This document shows, in pieces, positions 33,187-41,783 of a stretch of 64,000 nucleotides of DNA (the stretch's first letter is position 1; each line of letters begins with the position of its first letter). This DNA comes from an archaeon (GTDB taxonomy: Archaea > Thermoproteota > Nitrososphaeria > Nitrososphaerales > Gagatemarchaeaceae), in assembly GCA_021823325.1 (NCBI GenBank), contig JAKAOG010000003.1, forward strand, positions 1 to 64,000, read 5' to 3'. Made by a program: the position numbers and the translations under genes. Under the pieces are notes generated by a model. It was given only the letters and a program-made list of their open reading frames with translations, was not told the DNA's origin and did no database searches.

Positions 33187-34626
33187 TCAGCTTACGGCTT
33201 TCAGCCAAGCGGCCGCGGCCGTATCCAGTGCCTGTTGCGCAGATGAGGTGCTGTTAGTTGAACCGGTGAGGAACCCGTAGACCGGCTGGTTGAAGGCCGG
33301 TATCAGGGTGGAGGATGTGATGACGAGGTTCGGCGGGTTCGCCCAGCCGACTGCCCCGGTGTTGAACACCTGTTGTATCACGTTCCTCGCCTGCTGTGGG
33401 ATGGAGCTGTTGGAGGTCAGGATGGCTGTCGCTTGCTCGGAGATCGGGAACTCTCCCGCCACCGTGTAGATCCTTGCGTTGACAGCGGGTGAGACCAGAT
33501 ACTGGATGAACGCTGCAGCCAGCGCCTGGTTGGTCGAGTACTTGTTGATGGCGTAGAAGTCCGTCCCGGTCTCTGCGTAGCCGCCCGGAAGCGTGCTGAC
33601 AGCGATGGACGAGGAGATGTTCTTCGAGCTCAGCAGGGTAGACGCGTCAGCGGTGAACATCAGCGAGCCCCATGCCTCGCCCGCCTGAAGCGGAGCGAAC
33701 ACGGTGCCGTAGCCCACCGTCGTCCCTGCCGGCTGAGGGTCGTACTGCATCAGGTTGTACATTGTCTGCAGCGCCTGTACCCCCGCTGTCCCGTTGAACG
33801 ACGGAGACGGGACGCCGCTGGACCCTGCGAAGCCGTTGAACATGATGTTGTAGTTCAGCAGCCCTCCCTGTGGGTTGGAGCCGCTTATCGTCGAGTCGTG
33901 TGAGTAGTAGTAGCCGAAGATGGCCGGGTAGGTGTCGATGATGTCATGGCCCTCAGAGCCGTCGGTGATCAGGCCGTACTTCACCGTGTGAGTCTGCGTC
34001 ACGAGGAAGTGGTCCACGTCGAGGACCGCCTGCCAGCTCGACCACGGTGGGCTCATGCTGAACCCGTACTCGCTCTGGAACTGTGCGTTCAGAGCAGGGT
34101 TGCTCAGCAGGGTCTGGTTGTAGAAGATGGTGAACGTCGAAGTGTCGTACGGCACCCCGATGAGCTCCTTCGTCCCGTTGACGAGGTAGTAGCCGCCGAA
34201 GTTGAGCTGCGGCGCGGGGATGTCTGACGTGTTCAGGTTCACGAGGCCGTTCAGGTTCGACACGTAGCTTGCGAATCCGAGCGCGCTTGTCGACGTGAAC
34301 GTGATGATGTCATAGGTGGAGGTCTGGGCCTTCAGCGAAGTGAGCTCGGTCGTGGTGTAGCTGCTGAAGCCTTGCGCCGTTACGTGGATTGTGACCCCAG
34401 GATGGGCGGCCGTGAACGAGTTGGCCGCGTCCTGCAGCCAGGCGTTCGACGGGTCGGTGAATGTGATCACGTTGAGGTTCCCGGACAGCTGCGCGGTCGT
34501 CGTTGTGCTTGTAGAAGGCGAGTAGTATGCGACGTAGTAATAGGCGCCGCCTGCGACTATCAGGAGGACGACCACTATCGCTACGCCTGCACCTGTGCTT
34601 ATTGCTTTTCGGGATTGAACGTCCAT
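33187..34626 (-). CDS. ABC importer solute-binding protein, membrane-anchored
   Basis: The 479-residue family-1 extracellular solute-binding protein has an N-terminal membrane anchor (GAGVAIVVVLLIVAGG) and a Ser/Thr-rich linker typical of archaeal surface proteins. The mature part begins SGNLNVITFTDPSNAW and contains AAHPGVTIHVTA, IGVPYDTSTFTIFYNQ and AAAFIQYLVSPA, as in sugar-binding proteins. Sequons are frequent. ATG 34626 was chosen over the longer frame from 34656, since the TATA-like box lies at 34658-34667. Amino acid and codon composition is Thr/Ser/Asn-rich relative to neighbours, as expected outside the cell. Ligand unknown; sugar is the best guess. Confidence 0.9.
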   Translation of the reverse strand: MDVQSRKAISTGAGVAIVVVLLIVAGGAYYYVAYYSPSTSTTTTAQLSGNLNVITFTDPSNAWLQDAANSFTAAHPGVTIHVTAQGFSSYTTTELTSLKAQTSTYDIITFTSTSALGFASYVSNLNGLVNLNTSDIPAPQLNFGGYYLVNGTKELIGVPYDTSTFTIFYNQTLLSNPALNAQFQSEYGFSMSPPWSSWQAVLDVDHFLVTQTHTVKYGLITDGSEGHDIIDTYPAIFGYYYSHDSTISGSNPQGGLLNYNIMFNGFAGSSGVPSPSFNGTAGVQALQTMYNLMQYDPQPAGTTVGYGTVFAPLQAGEAWGSLMFTADASTLLSSKNISSSIAVSTLPGGYAETGTDFYAINKYSTNQALAAAFIQYLVSPAVNARIYTVAGEFPISEQATAILTSNSSIPQQARNVIQQVFNTGAVGWANPPNLVITSSTLIPAFNQPVYGFLTGSTNSTSSAQQALDTAAAAWLKAVS

Positions 34627-34657
34627 GAGTATTCTCGGCGTCCGCTCCGGTTGCAAG

Positions 34658-34667
34658 TTATTTAAAC
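34658..34667 (-). promoter_or_regulatory. TATA-like box GTTTAAATAA of the ABC operon
   Basis: It lies about 37 nt before ATG 34626 and predicts a leader of about 11 nt for the binding protein-ATPase-permease transcript. Confidence 0.55.
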
Positions 34668-34738
34668 GGGGAACCGGATTCCCACATCAGCGAAACACGG
34701 CAAAGTGTTCTTAACGACCGGACAGCCGACGGCCGCGA

Positions 34739-35644
34739 ATGAAGGTCCTGGTCGCGGGGTTCACCACCATCGACTCGATACAGCTCCCCATGCGCCAGAT
34801 AACGTCGGTAGGGGGCCCCCCGAGCTACGCGGGCCTCGTCTGCGCGAGGTTCGGTCATGACGTGACCCCCCTCACGAAGGTGGGGAACGACTTCCCGGAC
34901 GAGCAGTGGGTCTGGCTCGCGAGGAACGGGGTGGTGCTCAGGGCGGGGGACAGGAGCGCGACGAAGCCGACCACCAGGTTCAGGATAGCCAACTCGGCAG
35001 GGAGCAGGACCCTCTATCTGTCGTCCAGGTGCGAGGACCTGGCCGCCTCTCAGATACCCCCCGACACCAAGTTCAACGCGGCCCTCGTCAGCCCCATAGC
35101 GGGAGAGGTGTCCTCGACCCTCCTGGCGGAGATATCCGCGAGGTCGGACTTCACCTTCCTCGACCCGCAGGGGTTCGTGAGGACGTTCGACGGGGAGGGG
35201 AGGGTGGGTTTCGGGCCGGTGAAAGACAGGAGCGTCCTCTCCAAAGTGGACGGCGTGAAGATGGACAGGACGGAGGCCGAGATGCTAACCGGGAAGAGCG
35301 ACCCAAGGGCGGCCCTCGAGAAGATAGCTTCGATAGGGGTGCGGCGCGGGATAGTGACCCACGGGGGGGAGCCGTGCTTTGTGCTGGACGGCGCGCGGAT
35401 CTATGAGGTCGGGGTGCCGAAGGCGACCGTCATCGACAGCACCGGGGCGGGAGACATACTGAGCGGATCGACCCTTTCGTGGTACCTGAAGACGAGGGAC
35501 TTCCTCAGGAGCGCCTGCTTCGGCATAGCGGCGTCCGCCTTGTCGATGCACCTGATAGCCCTGCAGAAGGTCGACCTCCCCATGAGCGTGGACGAGAGCG
35601 CCGCGAAGCTGTTTTCGATGGCGAGCCCGGTCGCGTCCGTCTAG
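34739..35644 (+). CDS. PfkB-family carbohydrate/nucleoside kinase
   Basis: A 301-residue ribokinase-like enzyme. The N-terminal glycine-rich SVGGPPSYAGLVCARFG is the substrate-lid region. The C-terminal signature is VIDSTGAGDILSGSTL, with the second aspartate as catalytic base. Substrates in archaea include sugars, nucleosides and inositol; I cannot choose one. ATG 34739 lies 27 nt from a TATA-like GTTCTTAACG, giving a leaderless mRNA. It is divergent from the ABC importer, so phosphorylation of the imported sugar is a reasonable guess but not shown. Confidence 0.88.
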   Translation: MKVLVAGFTTIDSIQLPMRQITSVGGPPSYAGLVCARFGHDVTPLTKVGNDFPDEQWVWLARNGVVLRAGDRSATKPTTRFRIANSAGSRTLYLSSRCEDLAASQIPPDTKFNAALVSPIAGEVSSTLLAEISARSDFTFLDPQGFVRTFDGEGRVGFGPVKDRSVLSKVDGVKMDRTEAEMLTGKSDPRAALEKIASIGVRRGIVTHGGEPCFVLDGARIYEVGVPKATVIDSTGAGDILSGSTLSWYLKTRDFLRSACFGIAASALSMHLIALQKVDLPMSVDESAAKLFSMASPVASV

Positions 35645-35657
35645 CCCCGGCTGAGCG

Positions 35658-37100
35658 CTAGTACGACTTGCCGTAGATGGCGTAAGACGGCGCGTCCTTG
35701 CCGCACCCCAAGCACGCCCCTGAACCAGGCTTCTGGTCGACGGGGACGTTCAGGACCTTCCCACCTGCCCCCTCCTTCATCTTAGCCTCGCAGGCAGGGT
35801 CTCCGCACCAGCGCACCCTTACCAGGCCCCCGCTCTGGGCCATGACCTTCTTCAGGTCGGCGATGCTCCCGGCGTCGTGGGTGCTCCTTGCAAGGAAGTC
35901 GGACGCCTTGCGGAAGAGGTTCGCCTGGATGGACTCGAGCTCGGCCGAGACCTCGGCGGCAAGTGACTGGAGCTTCACGACGCGCTTGGCCCCGGTGTCC
36001 CGTCTCACCAGCACGGCCTGTCCTTCTTTCATGTCCCTCGGCCCGAACTCGACCCTCAGCGGGACCCCCTTCAGCTCCCACTCGTTGAACTTCTTCCCCG
36101 GGGTGAGGTTGTCCCTCTCGTCGAGGCGCACCCTGAACGCCGCCAGCGACGCGGCGAGCTTGCGCGACTCCGCCAGGACGGCGGCCTTGTTCTCGTCGTT
36201 GACTATGGGGACGACCACCACCTGGACGGCGGCGAGCCTCGGCGGGATCACTGCCCCCTTGTCGTCTCCGTGCGTGGCTATCATCACCCCTATCTCCCTG
36301 GTCGATATCGCCCAGGTGTTCTGGTAAGCGAACTGCTTGCTCCCGTCCTTCCCGATGAAGACTATGTTGAACGCCTTCGAGAAGTTCTGCCCGTCGGCGT
36401 GCCAGTCCGGACCCTGTATCGCCTTGCCGTCCGGCAGAAGGTGCTCTATGCTGTAGGTGGCCTCGGCTCCGGCGAAGGTCTCTCCCTTCGACTTCCTGCC
36501 CAGGACCCCCGGGAGAGCCAGGTACTCTTCGGTGATCTTCCTGTATATCCCGATGATGCTGTCTCGCTCGGCCTCTGCCTCCTCCCTCGTGGCGAAGAGC
36601 GAGTGTCCTTCGTTCCAGAGGAACTCTCTTGAGCGCAGTATGAACGTGGGGTTCTTGAACTCCCAGCGGACGACGTTGTTCCACTGGTTGAGCCGCATCG
36701 GGAGGTCCCGCCACGACCGCACCCATCGGCTAACCACGTCGTACATCAGGGACTCCGAGGTCGGCCTTATCGCAAGCCTCTCGTCCAGCTTCGAGCTCCC
36801 CGCCTCGGTGACCCATGCGACCTCCGGGGCGAACCCCTCCACGTGCTCTGCCTCCCTTTTGAGGAGCTTCTCAGGGATGAATAACGGGAAGTAGACGTTG
36901 GAGATGCCGTCCTTCTTGAAGAGCGCGTCGGTCTCTCGCTGGATGTTCTCCCAGATGGCGTAACCCAGGGGCCTATAGACCACGCACCCTGAGACAGGGC
37001 TGTAGTCCGCTATCTCCGACTTCAGGATGACCTGGGTGTACCACTCGTCGAAGTTCTCCGCCTTCTTCGCGGTCATCCCTTCCTGGCTCGCCCCGGACAT
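35658..37100 (-). CDS. proS: Prolyl-tRNA synthetase (archaeal/eukaryotic type)
   Basis: A 480-residue class II synthetase. It contains CVVYRPLGYAIWENIQ (motif 1 side), the NVYFPLFIPE strand, LAIRPTSE, RLNQWNNVVRWEFK (motif 2), and HGDDKGAVIPPRLA (motif 3). The C-terminal extension with CDPACEAKM and CLGCGKDAPSYAIYGKSY, ending in tyrosine, is the zinc-containing domain typical of archaeal/eukaryotic-type ProRS. ATG 37100 lies 28 nt from a TATA-like box that is embedded in the stop region of the upstream exchanger gene. It converges on the PfkB gene. Confidence 0.96.
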   Translation of the reverse strand: MSGASQEGMTAKKAENFDEWYTQVILKSEIADYSPVSGCVVYRPLGYAIWENIQRETDALFKKDGISNVYFPLFIPEKLLKREAEHVEGFAPEVAWVTEAGSSKLDERLAIRPTSESLMYDVVSRWVRSWRDLPMRLNQWNNVVRWEFKNPTFILRSREFLWNEGHSLFATREEAEAERDSIIGIYRKITEEYLALPGVLGRKSKGETFAGAEATYSIEHLLPDGKAIQGPDWHADGQNFSKAFNIVFIGKDGSKQFAYQNTWAISTREIGVMIATHGDDKGAVIPPRLAAVQVVVVPIVNDENKAAVLAESRKLAASLAAFRVRLDERDNLTPGKKFNEWELKGVPLRVEFGPRDMKEGQAVLVRRDTGAKRVVKLQSLAAEVSAELESIQANLFRKASDFLARSTHDAGSIADLKKVMAQSGGLVRVRWCGDPACEAKMKEGAGGKVLNVPVDQKPGSGACLGCGKDAPSYAIYGKSY

Positions 37101-37125
37101 GTCTTCCTGACACCGACGAGCGCGC

Positions 37126-38367
37126 TTAATGAAGGTGCCCCTGAAAAGCGGCGGCGAAGGTCCTGAAGACGGCGGTCCTGTCGCGCGACCTCGCGAGCTC
37201 GAACGCGGCCAGGACGAGATAGAGCGCCGTGACTTCGTACCTGACAGCGGGGACGAAGAGCTGGACGAGGAAGAGCGCGAGGATGGACGCCGCGTCGAAC
37301 CTCCCGAGCTTCAGGTCCAGGAGGCAGACGAACCCGTAGAGGGACTGGGCGGCGGTGAGCAAGACCTCCTGGGTCTGCAGCCCCGTAAGGTGGATGCTTC
37401 CGAACCCTCCGAGCGCCACGTCGTACACCAAGGGGATGGTCGCGACGAGGATGGTCCACTGGTTCAGCTTGGATGACACGAGGCTTGACAGCGCCATGGG
37501 GGCCTTGCCCGTCTTGGCTGCCCAGTAGAACACGGTGATCGACTCGGGGAGCTCGGTGAGGAGCGGGGTGAGCCATTGTATCAGCAGGTACTGGGTCCCG
37601 GCCCCCAGGCTGAGGGACCCGGCGATGGCGAGGAAGCTGGTGACGAACGGGCCCGAGCCGAGGGCTATCGCGAGCGCGCCGACCCCCACGAAGAATATGA
37701 TGGCCGCCCCCTTCAGCGGCCCTTTCATGCTGGAGACGGCCCTTGACGGGCCCTCAAGCTCGTCGATGAGCTCGCCGGGCTTTGCGGGCATCCTGCTCCC
37801 AGTGTAGACGTAGACAGCGAATATCCCGAGGAGGACGGCCGCGTCTTCCGGGCCGAGCGTCCCCTTCAGGGCCACCACGAACGAATACAGCGCGGCCACT
37901 CCCAGGAACACTATCGGGACCCCCTGCGACTTTTCAAGGACGAGCGTGCCCGGGTCGGCCCCCGAGCGCCTGGAGGCGAGATAGTTCAGGGCATAGACGA
38001 CGGGCCACCCGAGGCCCAGGAGGATCCTGTTCGCCCCGGTCATTGACGCGGTGGCGTAGTGCAGGAGGGTGGCGTCAGTAGCGCCCCTGTAGGCGAGCAC
38101 CACCTCGACGGAGTACTCGGGGAGGACGTTGACTACGGCGAGGACGGCGAGCGCGAGCGCCTGTGAGAATATGAACTGCAGGGACTCCGCCCCCCAGGCG
38201 AGCGCGAACCCCGCAGAAGCTATGGCGAGCCCTGTGGACGCCACGACCGCCCACGGGTCGTTGGTTTCTATGCCGAACAGGATGTTCGCCACGAAGGGGA
38301 CGAGGCAGAGGAGCAGGATCAGTATCTGCGCTCTGTCTCTTTTTGTGAAAGTAGCCAGCAAGAGCAC
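37126..38367 (-). CDS. CaCA-superfamily cation exchanger (Ca2+/H+ or Na+/Ca2+)
   Basis: A 413-residue membrane protein with about ten or eleven helices in two related halves. Alpha-repeat 1 is NVLPEYSVEVVLAYRG followed by MTGANRILLGLGWP; alpha-repeat 2 is LTELPESITVFYWAAK with SSLVSSKLNQWTI. The glutamates in these repeats are the cation-binding residues of the family. A cytoplasmic loop between halves contains the charged GELIDELEGPSR. GTG 38367 is the likely start. The last bases double as the proS TATA-like box. Ion specificity is unknown. Confidence 0.87.
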   Translation of the reverse strand: MLLLATFTKRDRAQILILLLCLVPFVANILFGIETNDPWAVVASTGLAIASAGFALAWGAESLQFIFSQALALAVLAVVNVLPEYSVEVVLAYRGATDATLLHYATASMTGANRILLGLGWPVVYALNYLASRRSGADPGTLVLEKSQGVPIVFLGVAALYSFVVALKGTLGPEDAAVLLGIFAVYVYTGSRMPAKPGELIDELEGPSRAVSSMKGPLKGAAIIFFVGVGALAIALGSGPFVTSFLAIAGSLSLGAGTQYLLIQWLTPLLTELPESITVFYWAAKTGKAPMALSSLVSSKLNQWTILVATIPLVYDVALGGFGSIHLTGLQTQEVLLTAAQSLYGFVCLLDLKLGRFDAASILALFLVQLFVPAVRYEVTALYLVLAAFELARSRDRTAVFRTFAAAFQGHLH

Positions 38368-38442
38368 CGCCCCCGCCGGGGTGTGGCGCGCCCCTTTTCT
38401 CCGTGACTGGCGCTCCGCGCCGGCCCGTGCGCCGGGACGGCC

Positions 38443-39060
38443 CTAAGGCTTGGACTTTTCTTCGGCTTTCTTTCTGTCCGGCAGCAGGAAGGCGCTCGCT
38501 CCGACGATGATGAGGAACAGGGCGATGGCCAGCCCGACCGTCACCTGGCGCTTCCCTATCTCGTATATCGAGCCGGTGGCGAGCAGGAGGGCGACTATGC
38601 CGAAGATCCTCGGCTTCGCTAGCGCAGAGAGGTTGAACTGTGCTGTCACAAGAAAGCTGAGGAGCACCAGGACGGCGGGGAACACGAGGCCGTATCTCCC
38701 CACGATGAAGTCGGAGGCGGCGTTGCCGATGTTCAGACCGTTGGCGTAGAGCGCGCATACGAGGACCAGTATCAGGCTCGCGACGGCCAGCGACTGAAGG
38801 TTGCTACCGATAGACGTGAGCTTTGCCTTGCGCTGGGCGGGGTCGGTCCCGCTCATGTCGAGAAAGACGCCAAGGAGCACCGCCAGGGATCCCACCATGA
38901 AGATGTACGGGTCGCGCGTGACCGTCAGGTAGACCGAAGTCGGGAGGATCGCGGACAGGCCCGCCTGGACCCAGAGATAGAGCCCGTAGATGCCGCTGGC
39001 GAGGAACGGGACGATGTAAAGGACCGCGGTGGCGTCTCCATAGCGGCCGCTGCTGCTCAT
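38443..39060 (-). CDS. Conserved-looking membrane protein, unknown function
   Basis: The 205-residue protein has five or six hydrophobic segments, e.g. VLYIVPFLASGIYGLYLWV, LAVASLILVLVCALY and VGLAIALFLIIVGASAFLL, and a short basic-acidic C-terminus (DRKKAEEKSKP). The second loop has TRDPYIFMVGSLAVLLG. ATG 39060 lies about 30 nt from the palindromic TATA-like GGTTAAAACC at 39086-39095, giving a leaderless transcript. It is divergent from the ArsC/LMW-PTP gene and lies upstream of the exchanger by 75 nt. I do not recognise the family. Confidence 0.7.
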   Translation of the reverse strand: MSSSGRYGDATAVLYIVPFLASGIYGLYLWVQAGLSAILPTSVYLTVTRDPYIFMVGSLAVLLGVFLDMSGTDPAQRKAKLTSIGSNLQSLAVASLILVLVCALYANGLNIGNAASDFIVGRYGLVFPAVLVLLSFLVTAQFNLSALAKPRIFGIVALLLATGSIYEIGKRQVTVGLAIALFLIIVGASAFLLPDRKKAEEKSKP

Positions 39061-39085
39061 TGATTTGCGTGCGCGACCAGGCCGA

Positions 39086-39118
39086 GGTTAAAACCATTGC
39101 TACGCCGCCCTCTAAATA
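39086..39118. promoter_or_regulatory. Divergent promoter region with two TATA-like boxes
   Basis: The palindromic GGTTAAAACC (39086-39095) is about 30 nt from ATG 39060 on the minus strand. TCTAAATA (39111-39118) is 27 nt from ATG 39142 on the plus strand. Confidence 0.55.
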
Positions 39119-39141
39119 TCCGGGGCGGGGCAGAGACGCAC

Positions 39142-39555
39142 ATGGTAGAGGGAGAGGGGACGATCCTGTTCGTGTGCGTGGAGAACGCAGGGAGGAGCCA
39201 GATGGCGGAGGCGTTCGCGAAGAAGCTAGGACTCGACGCCCAGAGCGCAGGCACGATGCCTCCGGGCAGAGTGAACCCGGTAGTCGTCGAAGCGATGAAG
39301 GAGAGGGGGATCGACATCTCGGCTAACAGGCCGAAGATGCTCACGGCCGACATGATAGAGCGCGCGAGCGTCGTGTACACGATGGGGTGCTCGGTGGAGT
39401 CTGTATGCCCCCGGCCGATGCTCGCCAGGATGCAGAAGAAGCTTGTCGACTGGGACCTGGAGGACCCGAAGGGCAAGCCGATCCAGGAGGTCAGGAGGAT
39501 CAGGGACGAGATAGAAAGGCGCGTGGGGCGGCTCGCGCGACCCGAAGGCGACTAG
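39142..39555 (+). CDS. LMW-PTP-fold arsenate reductase / protein phosphatase (ArsC-like)
   Basis: A 137-residue protein with the C-x5-R loop C12-VENAGR18-S at the N-terminus. Two later cysteines, C83 and C89 (TMGCSVESVCPRP), correspond in spacing to the redox relay C82/C89 of thioredoxin-coupled arsenate reductases such as S. aureus ArsC (C10, R16, C82, C89). Arsenate reduction is therefore more likely than protein-tyrosine phosphatase activity. ATG 39142 is supported by the TATA-like box 27 nt upstream. No ars operon neighbours are visible. Confidence 0.82.
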   Translation: MVEGEGTILFVCVENAGRSQMAEAFAKKLGLDAQSAGTMPPGRVNPVVVEAMKERGIDISANRPKMLTADMIERASVVYTMGCSVESVCPRPMLARMQKKLVDWDLEDPKGKPIQEVRRIRDEIERRVGRLARPEGD

Positions 39556-39558
39556 GCG

Positions 39559-40344
39559 TCAGGACGGTGCGGCTGGAGGGAGGGTCTTCCTCCCGAAGTT
39601 GAGGTACGCCGTATGTCCCACCATTATGTTCGAGGGCCGGGTCATCCCGACGCGCGCCTCGAGGTGCCTTAGCAGGATCTCGAGGGACTCGACCGCGACG
39701 AACCCCTCCTCTTTCATCTTCGCGACAAGTTTCTCCGCCTGGTTGGTGGTGGGGGTGACCGCCGCCATGGGACCGGAAGGCTTCAGCGCTTCTTTCATGC
39801 TGTGGACGACCTCCCAGGGGTCTCCTACGTCGAGGATCCCGGCGTCCATGTCCTTCTCTTCGAACCCCAGGCGGGAGTCCCCGATCTTGAACGTGACGTA
39901 CTTTGACAGGCCGACCCGTTCGATGTTCTTCTTCGCGACCTCCTGGAACTCGGGGTTGATGTCGTAGGTGTAGACCATCCCTGTCGGCTGGACAAGATAG
40001 GCCATCAGGGCGGTCGTGGCGCCGCTCCCGGTCCCGGTCTCGATGATCCTCGACCCCGAGCGCACTCCGAGCTTTACGGCCATCAGCCCCAGGTCCTTCG
40101 GGTAGATCACCTGCGTCTTCCTCGAGAGCTTCATCACGAGGTCCTCTATCGTGGGCTCGAGCACGGTGAGCTCGTCCCCCATCGTGGTGGTCACGTTGAC
40201 GCCGAAGTCTTGTCCGACGAGCGCGGTCATGTCCAGTATCCCCAGGTGGGTGTGGAGCTTCGGGGTGTCCTTGGGTTTCACCAGCCACCTCCGCCTCCTG
40301 TCCCTGTACACCAGGACGTAGGAGTCTTCGGCTATCTTGTTCAC
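39559..40344 (-). CDS. trmI: tRNA (adenine-N1)-methyltransferase, TrmI family
   Basis: A 261-residue SAM-dependent methyltransferase forming m1A (archaeal enzymes at positions 57/58) in the T-loop. The N-terminal beta domain (VLVYRDRRRRWLVKP, HLGILDM) is followed by QVIYPKDLGLMAV and the SAM loop IIETGTGSGATTALMA. A second acidic position, YTYDINPEFQ, binds the ribose. The C-terminal part has LRHLEARVGMTRPSN. GTG 40344 lies 26 nt from a TATA-like GCATATAGAA on the minus strand. It converges on the ArsC gene, 3 nt away. Confidence 0.93.
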   Translation of the reverse strand: MNKIAEDSYVLVYRDRRRRWLVKPKDTPKLHTHLGILDMTALVGQDFGVNVTTTMGDELTVLEPTIEDLVMKLSRKTQVIYPKDLGLMAVKLGVRSGSRIIETGTGSGATTALMAYLVQPTGMVYTYDINPEFQEVAKKNIERVGLSKYVTFKIGDSRLGFEEKDMDAGILDVGDPWEVVHSMKEALKPSGPMAAVTPTTNQAEKLVAKMKEEGFVAVESLEILLRHLEARVGMTRPSNIMVGHTAYLNFGRKTLPPAAPS

Positions 40345-40389
40345 ACGGCGCGCCCCTTTTCGGAGTTCTATATGCTTGTGCCGCGCAGC

Positions 40390-41218
40390 CTAGACGGCCT
40401 TCCAGCGGGGCGTCCCTGCTATGACCGACACCCTTCCTGGGTCCATGTGACCGGAAAGGACGAGCGCCCGCTCTCTCGACGCCCTGGAAGCGAACCTCAC
40501 CTTGCTCGCCACGAGGGTGTCGCGGTCAGTCCAGGTCGCGACGAGCCCGGGCTCCACCGCCTCCTCCACCGTATGGTAGAGGTCCCCGATGCAGTAGCAG
40601 CGCTTCTGCCCGGAGGCTACCGTGAGGATCTGGTGGCCCGGGCTTTCGCCCGGGAAAGGCTCGACGTACACGCCCCTGGTTATCCCCACCCTCCCTTCGA
40701 CTAGCCGGACGAGCCCCGCCTTCTCTATCACGCCGAGGGTCGTCGTGACGTCTCTGTCCCCCTTCGCCCTGGCGTCGGCGACGTCGGGCATGTTCCAGTC
40801 CCTCAGAGGGATGAGGTGCACGGCGTTCGGGAACGTCGGCTCCCAGGCCCCTCCTTTTTCGACGGAGACCCCTGCGTAGTGGTCGAAGTGCAGGTGAGTG
40901 ACCACGACGTGGGTGACGTCCCCCGGGGCTGACGCCTATCGTCGAGAGGTGCTTCACCAGGTGGACGGGCCTGAACAGATTCGGGTCGAGATTTGGAGCG
41001 CTCGCCGTCCTCAGCCTCGCGGAGTCCCCGGGGTCCACGACGACCTTCGCCTTCCCTGCGTCGACGAACACCGAGTTGCTCGGGAACCAGGCGTTGGGGT
41101 GCGCGAAGCGGTCCGCCCCGTCGCCATATACCTCCTTCAGGTCGATCGGGAAGGAGCCTCCGTTGAACAGGTAGACCTTGACGCCGGAGGCCGCGAAAGA
41201 CGGGGCGGGGGCAGGCAC
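40390..41218 (-). pseudogene. Metallo-beta-lactamase-fold hydrolase split by a frameshift
   Basis: Frame A starts at GTG 41218 and encodes VKVYLFNGGSFPIDL...KVVVDPGDSARL up to IGVSPG. Frame B carries DVTHVVVTHLHFDHYAG, with the zinc-binding HxHxDH, the rest of the fold (CYCIGDLYHTVEE, VLSGHMDPG) and the stop at 40390. The join lies in a run of five G on the minus strand (complement of C at 40920-40924): removing one G restores a single about 275-residue protein. This is a recent mutation, an assembly error or, less likely, +1 frameshifting. It follows endA by 4 nt and would be the third gene of the DUF47-EndA-MBL operon. Substrate unknown (lactonase/glyoxalase II type). Confidence 0.75.
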
Positions 41219-41222
41219 AGGG

Positions 41223-41780
41223 CTACGCCCTCCACCAGTCGTACCTTAGGAAGTCGATGGACTTCTTTTCCTTGTCAGATATCGCGATGATGAACTGCTT
41301 CCTGACGGTGGTGGCCAGCCTCCCGGACCTGACCATCGAGGTGGCGGTCATCTTCGAGCCTGGAGAGACCACCTGGACGATGTAGGGGGCGTGGTCGATC
41401 CCCGGACCGTGCTCGTAGACTGCGAAGTCGGAGCCGAACTTTATCCCCGGAGTGACGACAAACCCGTCTTCCCTGAGCTTCCGGTACACCTGGAACTTTT
41501 CGGCGAACTCGGTGTACGACGACTCGCAGACCTGGTGGAGCGCTTTAGGCGACATCTCGTCCCCGGAGCCGTCTTCGACCGCGATGACCTTCTTCGTGGC
41601 GAGGTAGTACCCCTCCATCAGGTCCAGGATCAGCGGCGCGTCGAAGAGGTAGTCCTTCGGCTTCGGTATCCCCAGGGGCTTGCCGTAGTATCCCTCCTTG
41701 AAGAGCCGGCGGGAGTCTTCGATGTCCCACACTACGATCCTGTTCTCGAAGAGCCTCCCCCTGGCCCTCTGCTTGGGCAT
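41223..41780 (-). CDS. endA: tRNA-splicing endonuclease
   Basis: A 185-residue enzyme excising introns at bulge-helix-bulge motifs in tRNA precursors. The catalytic triad is Y122 (DFAVYEHGPG), H130 (GIDHAPYIVQV) and K161 (TTVRKQFIIAI). GFVVTPGIKFGSDF before the tyrosine is typical. The short single-unit length fits homotetrameric or heteromeric enzymes, where a second, structural paralogue might exist elsewhere. ATG 41780 lies 3 nt after the DUF47 stop, and the following MBL gene starts 4 nt after its own stop, so it is in the middle of an operon. Confidence 0.93.
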   Translation of the reverse strand: MPKQRARGRLFENRIVVWDIEDSRRLFKEGYYGKPLGIPKPKDYLFDAPLILDLMEGYYLATKKVIAVEDGSGDEMSPKALHQVCESSYTEFAEKFQVYRKLREDGFVVTPGIKFGSDFAVYEHGPGIDHAPYIVQVVSPGSKMTATSMVRSGRLATTVRKQFIIAISDKEKKSIDFLRYDWWRA

Positions 41781-41783
41781 GGA

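Noticed and set aside
40390-41218. Programmed frameshifting in the MBL gene as first choice
   Set aside because: No slippery-site or downstream structure was evident beyond the G run, so an indel is the simpler reading.
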